From JABWBR01 sp036741235 (GTDB lineage: Bacteria > Bacteroidota > Bacteroidia > Chitinophagales > Saprospiraceae), in the NCBI GenBank assembly GCA_036741235.1, contig DAINSQ010000103.1, forward strand, positions 1 to 17,533: a stretch of DNA of 17,533 nt, read 5' to 3'. The notes under the pieces are model-generated. The model was not told the DNA's origin and did not search any database. It saw only the letters and a list, made by a program, of their open reading frames with translations. Both the position numbers and the translations under genes were made by a program. Shown here piece after piece: positions 1-6,740 of the stretch. Position 1 is the stretch's first letter; the number at the start of each line of letters is the position of its first letter.

Positions 1-105
1 CCTTCGGTCGCATCAGCACATCAGCATCCCGACCTCCTTGCAGTCGGTACGGGACTCCCTTCGGTCGCATCAGCACATCAGCACATCAGCACATCAGCAC
101 ATCAG
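1..105. repeat. Intergenic 8-bp tandem repeat (ATCAGCAC) with 26-bp direct repeat
   Basis: The unit ATCAGCAC occurs about 4.6 times in a row at 69-105 and about 1.6 times at 12-24. A larger direct repeat that begins CCTTCGGTCGCATCAGCA is found at 1-26 and again at 58-83, a 57-bp spacing. The TGA stop codon of the LytTR regulator gene (102-104 on the plus strand, read on the minus strand) lies inside the last partial unit. The array may extend beyond the window. There are no CRISPR-type unique spacers. Confidence 0.9.
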
Positions 106-863
106 TTTTGTAATTTCTCTTTCAGCATCTGCCGGTACTTAGGCCCTACGGGCAGCGAAAGCGGTTTGCCTTTGAGCTCTGCGCGCAATAATTCGACTGT
201 AGTGAAGTTGGATGCATAACCCTTCACATCTTCCAGATTAATAATAAAACTATCGTGAATGCGAAGGAAGCGATCTGTAGGTAATTGTTGTTCGATATTC
301 TTGAGCCGCTCCCGGGTGATATAATCGCCGCCGGGGGTTACAATGCGCACATTCACGTTGGCGCCCTCGCAATAGATAATATCATCGAGCCACAGTTTGA
401 TCAGCATTTGTTTCACTTTGATCATCAGAAAGGGTCGCGTTGGCTGTGTATTTGCCGGGAGAGAAGCGGGCGCATGGGGCGTATTGAGCTCCCGGATGGC
501 TTTATCGACGGCGCGGAACAGTTTGTCGGGTTCTACCGGTTTGAGCAGGTAGGCCGAAGCGTTGTATTCGTAGCCTTTAATGGCATATTCGGGAAAAGCC
601 GTCACGAAAATTATCCGAAAGCCGGGTTCCATGCGGCGAAGCGACTCCAGCAGACTAAAGCCGTTGGCTTCGGGCATCTCTACGTCCAGGAATACAAGAT
701 CGGGCATCGGGTATAACCCCGAAGCCAGGTATTGGTACGCTTCCTGAGCGCTTTCAAAAGCGGCCTGGAATTCGAGATCGAGCCGGCTTTGCAGCAACCC
801 GATGATGTGTTGACGTTGCAATTCCACATCTTCCACCACAATAAAGCGATAGGTCATTTTCAT
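102..863 (-). CDS. LytTR-family DNA-binding response regulator
   Basis: This is a 253-residue two-component response regulator of the LytT/AlgR type. The N-terminal receiver domain (about residues 5-125) has the acidic pair E11-D12, phospho-acceptor D60 in the context VFLDVEMP, T88 and K108 in LLKP. A proline-rich linker follows. The LytTR DNA-binding domain covers about residues 145-250, with the typical LWLDDIIYCEG and FLRIHDSFIIN stretches. The start codon overlaps the stop of the upstream kinase gene as ATGA, so the two are translationally coupled and form a cognate pair. A second ATG two codons downstream is possible. The stop codon lies in an 8-bp tandem repeat. The target genes cannot be read from the sequence; the divergent outer-membrane gene is one candidate. 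Confidence 0.95.
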   Translation of the reverse strand: MKMTYRFIVVEDVELQRQHIIGLLQSRLDLEFQAAFESAQEAYQYLASGLYPMPDLVFLDVEMPEANGFSLLESLRRMEPGFRIIFVTAFPEYAIKGYEYNASAYLLKPVEPDKLFRAVDKAIRELNTPHAPASLPANTQPTRPFLMIKVKQMLIKLWLDDIIYCEGANVNVRIVTPGGDYITRERLKNIEQQLPTDRFLRIHDSFIINLEDVKGYASNFTTVELLRAELKGKPLSLPVGPKYRQMLKEKLQN

Positions 864-2008
864 AATAAGGGCAATTGCAGGTTAAGTTCATAAATGCCAT
901 TTTCCATTTGACTGGACAGTTGGTAGTCGTCGCCGTACAACATTTGCAAATTTTCGGTAGCGGTATGCAACCCAAAACCGCCTTTTTGTTCGAGACTGCC
1001 TTCATTGCGCGCGTTGGTTTTGTAACTGTTTCGGATTGACAATTCGAGTTTTTCGCCAAGGATATTTATTTCAATACCAATAAACTTCTTATCCTGGGCA
1101 TTGCGGTTATAGTGTTTGAAGCTGTTTTCTACAAACAGCAGCAATACCATGGGCGCGATACGGTATTGGGCGCCTGTGTATTCGCCGTTAATGTTAAAAT
1201 CAAATTGCGTTTTTGCGCTGAGCTGGAGTCGTTGCAAGTTGATATAACTGCTGATGAATTCGAGTTCCTGCTCCAGAGGTACAAAGCGTTCAGCAGTGCG
1301 ATATACCAGGTGGCGCAGCAATTTAGACAACTCCCCGATGAGGTGGGGTACATTGGGGTCGGACTGCCGGGCCAGTATTTGCAGGTTAGCCAGCGTGTTA
1401 AACAAAAAATGCGGTCGGACTTGCTTGCGGATATAATCGAGTTCGCGTTCTACTTCCCTGCGCCGCCGTATGGCTTCGCGGCGTTCGCGGCGTTCTGCTT
1501 CGCGATTGCGTTCAATGGTCTCTTTGGTGAAAGTTAATCCGGACGTGCTCAACACCAGCACCATCGCCACTATGGCAATTTCATACCATTGCTGGTCGAT
1601 AAGCGTAAAAAGCAATGCGAAGAGGGGACTGTATAAAATGCCAAAAGCAGCGCTAATGAGCAGGCTAAAGACAAAAAACAGGAAAAAACTCCAGTTTTTG
1701 AATTGCGCCGGGTTCATCAGGTAGGGCACCAGCAGGAATTTGACGCGCCCCTGGTAGACAAAAAACAGGTTGAAATATACCGGCATCGCCATCAACAACG
1801 TATAGGAAAATGATTCGCCGAATACCAGCCAAAAACTCTCTTGCTTGTAGTTAAATGATTCCAGAATTTCCACCCTTCCCTGATACCAGGCGTGAATAGC
1901 GAAAAAGCAGAAGGTTACGACCGCCACAAAAAAGCCGAAACTAAGATGTTGTATTACATCCAGCCGCAGAAAACGGAATAGGCGAGCCTGTGTTTTATTA
2001 ATGGTCAT
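860..2008 (-). CDS. LytS/YehU-type sensor histidine kinase
   Basis: This is a membrane histidine kinase of the His_kinase (PF06580) class, 382 residues from the chosen start. About four hydrophobic segments occupy the first 160 residues. A highly charged Arg/Glu-rich coiled linker leads to the phosphorylation motif PHFLFNTLANL, with His near residue 200. The C-terminal ATPase region has an N-box (LLFVENSFKH) and a glycine box (GGFGLHTATENL). An upstream in-frame ATG at 2074 would add 22 residues. I prefer 2008 because a promoter-like motif (2017-2047) lies between the two and because the longer start adds sequence unlike a membrane-protein N-terminus. The gene is the first of a two-gene operon with the LytTR regulator. 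There is no recognisable extracellular sensor domain, so the signal is unknown. Confidence 0.9.
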   Translation of the reverse strand: MTINKTQARLFRFLRLDVIQHLSFGFFVAVVTFCFFAIHAWYQGRVEILESFNYKQESFWLVFGESFSYTLLMAMPVYFNLFFVYQGRVKFLLVPYLMNPAQFKNWSFFLFFVFSLLISAAFGILYSPLFALLFTLIDQQWYEIAIVAMVLVLSTSGLTFTKETIERNREAERRERREAIRRRREVERELDYIRKQVRPHFLFNTLANLQILARQSDPNVPHLIGELSKLLRHLVYRTAERFVPLEQELEFISSYINLQRLQLSAKTQFDFNINGEYTGAQYRIAPMVLLLFVENSFKHYNRNAQDKKFIGIEINILGEKLELSIRNSYKTNARNEGSLEQKGGFGLHTATENLQMLYGDDYQLSSQMENGIYELNLQLPLL

Positions 2009-2016
2009 AAATAATA

Positions 2017-2047
2017 CGAAGTTACCTGTTTTGAACAACGATTCAAA
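2017..2047 (-). promoter_or_regulatory. Candidate Bacteroidota promoter for the LytS/LytTR operon
   Basis: On the minus strand TTTG (2047-2044) is followed after exactly 19 bases by TAACTTCG (2024-2017), one mismatch from the TAnnTTTG -7 consensus. The distance to the ATG at 2008 is only 8 bases, implying a very short leader. The upstream element overlaps an inverted repeat TTTGAA-N6-TTCAAA (2030-2047) that could serve as an operator. This is motif matching only. Confidence 0.4.
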
Positions 2048-2177
2048 CCGGTCAATGTGCCAGGCTGGTAGCACAAAGCCGGTTTTGGGTTGTATATGCT
2101 TACTTTTTTGTAGTAAAATGCATTGGCTACAGCATAAAGGTTATCTGCTTCAGGGCGACAGGCGCCTGCATCAAAGG

Positions 2178-2209
2178 TTTGCATACCAAACGAGGGAGCG
2201 GGATTTTTG
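2178..2209 (+). promoter_or_regulatory. Weak promoter candidate for the outer-membrane protein gene
   Basis: TTTG at 2178-2181 is followed after 20 bases by GATTTTTG (2202-2209), which keeps TTTG but has G instead of T at the first position of the TAnnTTTG element. The spacing fits the Bacteroidota consensus and would give a leader of about 20 bases before ATG 2237. The rest of the 228-base divergent gap shows a 10-bp palindrome CAGGCGCCTG at 2159-2168 and little else. Confidence 0.2.
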
Positions 2210-2236
2210 GATTACAAAACTAAAAACCTGCGCATT

Positions 2237-3058
2237 ATGAAAAAGCAATTCCTCGTTTTCCTGATCATCTGCCTGGTTATGTCTGCTACAGATTTAGCAG
2301 CGCAACATTCTCGCCGTCTCAATCACTACAATGGCAGTAATGTGGTTAAACTCGACCTCAGCGCTGCTGTCCAACGCGAATTATCGCTGAGCTACGAACG
2401 ACAACTTTCGAAATGGCTGACCTGGGAAGTCGGCGGAAGTTATGCACAACTCGGCAATGCGCCGTCAAATGCCAATGTGGCTGCTTCTTCAACCTATACC
2501 GAATATGTGAAACGGGAAACTTTCTGGATACTTTTTTTCCCGTCAACAACTACAACCCGCTATTATATTGGCGACGGCCGCCCGCTGAATGTAGCCGGGG
2601 AAGAGCGTACCCACAAACTGGATGCCTGGAACGCCAATACAGGCTTGCGTTTTTATTTTAAACCGGCACTGACAAAACGGGCGATACCGCAGGGGTTTTA
2701 CACCGGTATTCACCTGTGGGGCGGTCAGGTGCGCGATGTTACGCACTCGTATCGCGAAGAGACGGCCGTACTGGAAAGCGACGGCGATTTGGATATATGG
2801 GGATTGCCCATTATTCTGGTAGGCGCAACTACATCGGAAGTTACCACTACTTACCGGCAAACTGTTACGCCGGTTACCGGGTATGACGCCTATTTTCTAT
2901 ATGGGGTCAGGCATTCCCTTGGCTGGCAATGGATTGCTCCGTCCGGCTTTACGCTTGAATTGCAAACAGCTGTGGGGCTCAGTGATGCTGATCGAATAGA
3001 TAAGGTTGACGAAACTGTATCCTTGAATGGCCATATCAGGATAGGATGGGCGTTTTGA
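2237..3058 (+). CDS. Secreted, probable outer-membrane beta-barrel protein of unknown function
   Basis: From the ATG at 2237 the product is 273 residues and starts with a clear signal peptide (MKKQFLVFLIICLVMSATDLAAQ, cut to about residue 21-23). A longer reading frame from 2207 would place ten polar residues in front of it and is unlikely. The mature part is rich in alternating aromatic/hydrophobic strands, such as LSLSYERQLSKWLTWEVG, TGLRFYFKP, GFYTGIHLWGG and GWQWIAPSGFTLELQTAVGL. It ends in HIRIGWAF with a terminal Phe, as many barrel proteins do. No family is recognised with certainty. It is transcribed divergently from the LytS/LytTR operon, which may regulate it (inference). It converges on the M56 protease gene with a hairpin between them. 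Confidence 0.8.
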   Translation: MKKQFLVFLIICLVMSATDLAAQHSRRLNHYNGSNVVKLDLSAAVQRELSLSYERQLSKWLTWEVGGSYAQLGNAPSNANVAASSTYTEYVKRETFWILFFPSTTTTRYYIGDGRPLNVAGEERTHKLDAWNANTGLRFYFKPALTKRAIPQGFYTGIHLWGGQVRDVTHSYREETAVLESDGDLDIWGLPIILVGATTSEVTTTYRQTVTPVTGYDAYFLYGVRHSLGWQWIAPSGFTLELQTAVGLSDADRIDKVDETVSLNGHIRIGWAF

Positions 3059-3069
3059 TGTTGAAATGA

Positions 3070-3104
3070 CAGGGCGCCCGCCGGTATTGCGGCAAGGCGC
3101 CCTG
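3070..3104. terminator. Hairpin between convergent genes, possible bidirectional terminator
   Basis: A perfect 9-bp stem, CAGGGCGCC at 3070-3078 and GGCGCCCTG at 3096-3104, encloses a 17-base loop and lies 11 bases after the stop of the outer-membrane gene. On the plus strand it is followed by the weakly T-rich stretch GCTGGATTTTGTT. No strong U-tract is present on either side, so efficiency is uncertain. Confidence 0.5.
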
Positions 3105-3192
3105 CTGGATTTTGTTACAGTCGGGTGATTTTGTTGCCGGGGATGTTCGTTTCGACTTCGCTCAACGAACGGACCGGTATACGGGCCGCCGG

Positions 3193-5685
3193 TTAGCGCT
3201 CATCGTATTTGATTTTCAATTCGATATAACCGTCGAGGTCCAGCTTGTTAAAGCCTTTTTTTCGCATATCCTGGATGAAATCGGGCGTCACGTCATGAAT
3301 TTGAAGGTTGACGGCGTCATCCACATCTATATCTTTAAAGCCGAGTTGTTGGAATGCCTTGATCTGATCGGGGTCGACGTCGTGGATATGAAGGTTGACG
3401 ATATCGTCCAGGTCGACTCCCTTCATGCCGAGTTGCTGGAAAGCCTTCATTTTTGCGGGGTCCACGTCGTGTATAGCGCATTTGACCAGATCGTCAATCG
3501 AGAGATTGTTGAAGCCGGCATTTCGCATGTTGGCGATATATTCAACGTCGACGTCGTGGATTTTCAATTGGACAACATCGTCGTTGCTAAAGTCAGTGAA
3601 CCCGGCTTTGCGAATTTCCGTCAGATAGCCGGCATCGACGTCGTGGATTTTCAGGTTCACCAGGTCGTCTATCGACAGGTCGGCGAGGCCGGCCCGGCGC
3701 ATATCGGCCACGAATTCCGGGTCGACGTCGTGGATGGAGAACTTGACGATGTCTTCGTTGTCGATGTCGGTAAATCCCATTTTGCGGTAGCCAGAGATGG
3801 TAGCCGGGGTGACGTCGTGGATGGCGAAGCCTACCAGTTCCTCGGCGCTGAGATTGGTGATGCCGGCATCTTTGAGCCCTTTGATGTATTCGGGCGTAAT
3901 ATCGTGAATTCGGAAATTCAGTATATCTTCGAAAGAGAGGCCGGGATAGCCCATGGCGTTGACCTGTTTGACATAGTCGGGGTCAACATCGTGGATTTTG
4001 GCGTTCATCACGTCTTCTAGCGAGAGCCCTTTGAAGCCGCTTTTGGCCAGCGACCGGGCATAATCGGTATCGATATCGTGAATTTTCATTTCGAGCAGTT
4101 GATCGATGCCGGCGTCTTCTTCGCCCAATTCGGCGGCGAGTTGCCTGTACTCTTTGATGGTTTTGGTGTCCAGCCCATGTATAGCCATCTCGCTCAGGTC
4201 GTCGCCGTAAAGTTGTTTATCGGGCATTTCATTTTTAATAGAAGTCACATATTCCTTATCGGCATTGGCAAAAAACAGGCGCCACATCAGTTCGTCGTCA
4301 ACTTCATCAACGCCTTGTTGGGTGAGCCAATCGGCGAAAGCCTTGTCGGCAGTGAAAGTAAAGCGGCCGTAGCCTTCGTTGCCTTCGAATTTGCCCTTGA
4401 GCTTAAAGGCGCCGCTGGGCCTGGTGATGGTAAATTCCGCTTCCTGGGTGGGCAGCGCCGAAAACTCGGATTTCAAGAAACAATCTTCGGTCATCCAGCG
4501 GCCGCGGTCGTTGCGGCTGCTAAACAGGATGCAAACCTTGTCGTTTTCAATTCTGCCTTCCCACACGCCGCCCTGTTCGGCGCCGGTATGCGGCAGCATG
4601 GCGAACCAGTTGGGCAGATGGCCCGTCGTTTTGGCCTGAGTAAAACCCAATGCGGCAAGCACCAGAATGATGGCGCCTGCGCCTATCAATTTTTCCATAA
4701 TAAAAGTTTTTGTCGGGTGAATATGTAATATGTGTTGTACGCGATGCAACAGTCTTTGTTTGTTTGCGCAGGCAAAAGCCAGGGAAGGCGACAGGGGCCT
4801 GAATGCCATGTACTGCACGGCCCCCAGGGCCTTGGCGTATTGCACGGCATTGCCGGTGAGCTGAATAGCGGCATCGTCGGCGGCCATTTCGCGTTCGTGG
4901 CGCACCCTGGCGGAGAGCCACCACACGGCGGGGTGGTAGTAAAACAGGGTTTCTACCATGCTTTGCAAGATGTTGAAGAGGTAGTCGTGCCGCACAATAT
5001 GCGCCAGTTCGTGGGCCAGAATTGCCTCCGCTTCAGCGGGTTCCAGCCGGTTGATCATGCCGATGGGGAAGAGGATTACCGGTTTGAGGTAACCCACCAC
5101 CATAGGGGTGCGCACCAGCGCCGATTCGAGCAGTTGTATCGATTTTTTGATGCCGGCCTGTTGGGCTAAGCGTTGCAACAATTCTTCCCAAAATTCATCA
5201 ACGGGAATGGTCAGGTGGCTTTTCAGGTAATAAATATAACCGATATTGCCCAACAACCTCAAGGCAAACATACACATGCCCAGCAACCAAATGGTCACAA
5301 TGAGCGGCAGGTTATCCTGGAAATAATCGCGGAAAGTCTCGCCGTCGGGGATGGCCGGTTTTGCCGGGGTAGAAAATGCAGGCGCGTTGTCTGCCGGCAC
5401 TTTCGACTTATCAAGGGCCTGCACGGATAGCTCCATGGCGGCTGCAGGTCGGTCGACTTCTGCATTGCCATAATAAAAGGCAAACGTCGCGATAGCCGAG
5501 AGCAAAATTGCAGCCAGGGCGGCATTGGCCGTCCAATACCGCCGGCGGGCCGGCTTGTGCCGCCAGATCAGCATAGCAACGGCGGAAAGAAAAGCGATCA
5601 GAGCCGCCTGCCAGAGAACGTGTACCACCATCCACCCGAGGGCGGAGGCCAGTCTGTCAGACAAAAAAAGCGCAAGGCTGTTCAT
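3193..5685 (-). CDS. M56 (BlaR1/MecR1-type) membrane metalloprotease with C-terminal 29-residue repeats
   Basis: This 830-residue protein has N-terminal membrane segments at about 20-41, 54-72 and 124-149, and a cytoplasmic M56 zinc-protease domain with HELAH (225-229). The probable third ligand is E266, in HEREMAADD. A last membrane segment lies at about 333-349. A beta-rich stretch (about 370-475) follows, then eleven repeats from residue 502 to 824 of the type IHDVDPxYIxxMRxxGFxxLSxDDLVxLK. In BlaR1 and MecR1 a ligand-binding sensor domain triggers the protease to inactivate the BlaI/MecI repressor. Here the outer part is replaced by repeats, so the ligand is probably not a beta-lactam (inference). 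The gene follows the BlaI-type gene by 18 bases in an operon. No beta-lactamase gene is nearby. Confidence 0.92.
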   Translation of the reverse strand: MNSLALFLSDRLASALGWMVVHVLWQAALIAFLSAVAMLIWRHKPARRRYWTANAALAAILLSAIATFAFYYGNAEVDRPAAAMELSVQALDKSKVPADNAPAFSTPAKPAIPDGETFRDYFQDNLPLIVTIWLLGMCMFALRLLGNIGYIYYLKSHLTIPVDEFWEELLQRLAQQAGIKKSIQLLESALVRTPMVVGYLKPVILFPIGMINRLEPAEAEAILAHELAHIVRHDYLFNILQSMVETLFYYHPAVWWLSARVRHEREMAADDAAIQLTGNAVQYAKALGAVQYMAFRPLSPSLAFACANKQRLLHRVQHILHIHPTKTFIMEKLIGAGAIILVLAALGFTQAKTTGHLPNWFAMLPHTGAEQGGVWEGRIENDKVCILFSSRNDRGRWMTEDCFLKSEFSALPTQEAEFTITRPSGAFKLKGKFEGNEGYGRFTFTADKAFADWLTQQGVDEVDDELMWRLFFANADKEYVTSIKNEMPDKQLYGDDLSEMAIHGLDTKTIKEYRQLAAELGEEDAGIDQLLEMKIHDIDTDYARSLAKSGFKGLSLEDVMNAKIHDVDPDYVKQVNAMGYPGLSFEDILNFRIHDITPEYIKGLKDAGITNLSAEELVGFAIHDVTPATISGYRKMGFTDIDNEDIVKFSIHDVDPEFVADMRRAGLADLSIDDLVNLKIHDVDAGYLTEIRKAGFTDFSNDDVVQLKIHDVDVEYIANMRNAGFNNLSIDDLVKCAIHDVDPAKMKAFQQLGMKGVDLDDIVNLHIHDVDPDQIKAFQQLGFKDIDVDDAVNLQIHDVTPDFIQDMRKKGFNKLDLDGYIELKIKYDER
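3214..4182 (-). repeat. Eleven in-frame 87-bp coding repeats (IHDVD repeats)
   Basis: Within the M56 gene, ten 29-codon units and one 33-codon first unit (which has a 4-residue insertion) run head to tail from residue 502 to 824. Each begins with IH(D/G)(V/I/L)(D/T). Conserved features are the IHD motif, an Ile/Met-rich helix, an (A/L)G(F/M/Y/I) turn and an acidic DD(L/I/V)V helix. A decayed copy without IH precedes the array, and the protein ends in the partial unit IKYDER. At DNA level the strings GACGTCGTGGAT or close variants recur every 87 bases. The units differ enough that this is an old expansion rather than a recent slippage product. Confidence 0.93.
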
Positions 5686-5703
5686 GTGCGGGTCGGTTTT
5701 GGG

Positions 5704-6111
5704 TTATTGTTGTTGATCTTCAATCTGTTTGATCAATTGCTTGATCTGCTCCAGTTCCTCCGGGGTAGTCTCTGCGCTGCCCAGCGCGCGAAGCGCCAGC
5801 GAGGCCGGCGAGCCGCCGAAGGCGATGGTGGCGAGCCCTTTGATGACGCGCGCCTGGGTCGCTTCCTGCCGCTCTGCCGGGCGGTATATGTGGTTTTTGC
5901 CCTCAATCTCGCGGTGCAGCAAGCCCTTGTCGAGCATGATCTGCATCAGCTTCAATGTTGAAGAATAATTCACTTCTCTCAATTCTTCGTTGAGCTTTTC
6001 ATTCACCAGCCGCACCGTAGAAGGGCCGTGTTGCCACAGCACCTGCAGAATCTCCAACTCCGATTTGGTGGGTTCGGGCAGCCCGCTGTCGTGTTCTTGT
6101 TGTGGTTTCAT
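5704..6111 (-). CDS. BlaI/MecI/CopY-family transcriptional repressor
   Basis: The 135-residue product has the winged-helix domain of the BlaI family: TKSELEILQVLWQHGPSTV near residues 16-34, the recognition-helix region VNYSSTLKLMQIMLDKGLL, and the wing GKNHIYRPAE. A C-terminal dimerisation helix ends in a Glu/Gln-rich tail. The length is typical of the family. The start at 6111 is supported by the usual spacing to the SELEIL motif. It sits upstream of the M56 protease gene, the standard repressor/protease arrangement, and its product probably represses its own operon. A 36-bp palindrome 25 bases upstream of the ATG is the obvious operator. Whether antibiotics or another envelope signal are sensed cannot be told here. 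Confidence 0.95.
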   Translation of the reverse strand: MKPQQEHDSGLPEPTKSELEILQVLWQHGPSTVRLVNEKLNEELREVNYSSTLKLMQIMLDKGLLHREIEGKNHIYRPAERQEATQARVIKGLATIAFGGSPASLALRALGSAETTPEELEQIKQLIKQIEDQQQ

Positions 6112-6115
6112 GGTG

Positions 6116-6123
6116 CAAAGATA
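6116..6123 (-). promoter_or_regulatory. TAnnTTTG-type -7 element of the BlaI-type operon
   Basis: The minus strand reads TATCTTTG, a full match to TAnnTTTG, ending only 4 bases before ATG 6111. If used, transcription would begin at or next to the start codon, giving a leaderless message. The region where the -33 element should lie (about 6143-6148) is inside the 36-bp palindrome and contains no good TTG. A repressor bound there would block the polymerase. Chance occurrence cannot be excluded. Confidence 0.35.
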
Positions 6124-6136
6124 GGCAAGTGTTTTT

Positions 6137-6172
6137 ATCTAGGAAATTTTTCGTACGAAAAATTTCCTAGAT
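6137..6172. promoter_or_regulatory. Perfect 36-bp palindrome, likely BlaI-type operator
   Basis: The left half is ATCTAGGAAATTTTTCGT (6137-6154) and the right half is its exact reverse complement (6155-6172), with no central spacer. It sits 25 bases upstream of the BlaI-type start codon and 90 bases upstream of the divergent 114-residue gene. BlaI/MecI dimers bind dyads in their own promoters, so this is the natural operator. The symmetry is longer than a single such dimer usually needs and could also fold as a hairpin in RNA. Binding is inferred from position. Confidence 0.75.
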
Positions 6173-6261
6173 GGCCTGGATTGATCTTAATCATTGTATT
6201 TGTAATCAAATTAACATATACTAAGAGGATGATTTTATTCTTTCACAACAAGCCATGAGCC

Positions 6262-6606
6262 ATGCCAAACTATAAAATAAACAACTACCGGGTAGAGCTC
6301 AACGCGCACAACTACAACCGGGTGATCCTGCAACTGGAAGACCCGATGCACCAATACAAGTCGGTTGTGATTTATTTCAACGATGAGCTCAGATACAACA
6401 GGATGGAGGAGGTTAAGGTCGTCGATGGCGGCGTAATTACTTACCACCTGCCATTCGGAAGATACGCAGATACCATTGACTTGCTAAGGAATGAAAAACC
6501 CCTTTACTTTTACCTCCACGTGCAAAGCGGCACCCTCGACAACGGCACGCTCGACGGCGGCTGGATTACGACGATGCTGGAACCGGTGGGGGAAGAGGAG
6601 AGTTGA
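6262..6606 (+). CDS. Hypothetical protein, 114 residues
   Basis: The family is not recognised. The product is soluble, without signal peptide or membrane segment. It appears mostly beta-strand: alternating stretches such as YRVELNAHNYNRVILQLED, KSVVIYFND, VKVVDGGVITYHLPF and PLYFYLHVQSG, with an acidic C-terminus (GEEES). The coding potential looks real: the frame is open throughout, codon use matches the neighbours, and it ends exactly where an intergenic repeat block begins. It is divergent from the BlaI-type repressor and shares its upstream region, including the 36-bp palindrome, so it may be under the same repressor (inference). An overlapping ATG at 6255 is in another frame. Confidence 0.65.
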   Translation: MPNYKINNYRVELNAHNYNRVILQLEDPMHQYKSVVIYFNDELRYNRMEEVKVVDGGVITYHLPFGRYADTIDLLRNEKPLYFYLHVQSGTLDNGTLDGGWITTMLEPVGEEES

Positions 6607-6612
6607 TTCTCG

Positions 6613-6737
6613 GTTGTGGGTTGTCCGTTCAATGTTGTAGGTTTGTTTATTGGTTTATTGGTTTATGAGTTTATGGTCCACGCTTATTCATAAACCTATA
6701 AACGCTTAAACTTATAAACGAACCCACAACCTACAAC
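6613..6737. repeat. Inverted block of 7-bp and 8-bp tandem repeats between convergent genes
   Basis: The left arm has 7-bp units (GTTGTGG, GTTGTCC, GTTCAAT, GTTGTAG at 6613-6640) and then 8-bp units (GTTTATTG twice, GTTTATGA, GTTTATGG at 6645-6676). The right arm mirrors this with 8-bp units (CATAAACC, TATAAACG, CTTAAACT, TATAAACG at 6689-6720) and then 7-bp units (AACCCAC, AACCTAC at 6721-6734). The arms are largely complementary, so the transcript from either strand could fold into a long imperfect hairpin. The block nearly fills the gap between two convergent stop codons and may act as a bidirectional terminator. Confidence 0.85.
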
Positions 6738-6740
6738 AGA

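Noticed and set aside
1..105. Possible CRISPR array
   Set aside because: The units are 8 bp and contiguous, without 25-40 bp repeats separated by unique spacers, and no cas gene is present.
2009..2074. 22-residue longer N-terminus of the sensor kinase starting at 2074
   Set aside because: A promoter-like motif lies within this stretch and the shorter start gives a normal membrane-protein N-terminus. It is not fully excluded.
3112..4020. Long 302-codon plus-strand open frame with repeated VDVVDFQ-like units
   Set aside because: It is the exact antisense of the IHDVD repeat array of the M56 gene. The lack of stops follows from the repeated 87-bp unit, which keeps the frame open.
4078..4728. 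216-codon plus-strand frame and other antisense frames under the M56, kinase and regulator genes (such as 285-716 and 1112-1537)
   Set aside because: They lie fully opposite well-supported genes, encode no recognisable motifs and have no plausible start context.
6613..6737. Insertion-sequence remnant or miniature transposable element
   Set aside because: No target-site duplication or transposase fragment is visible, and the arms are built from tandem units rather than a unique terminal inverted repeat.
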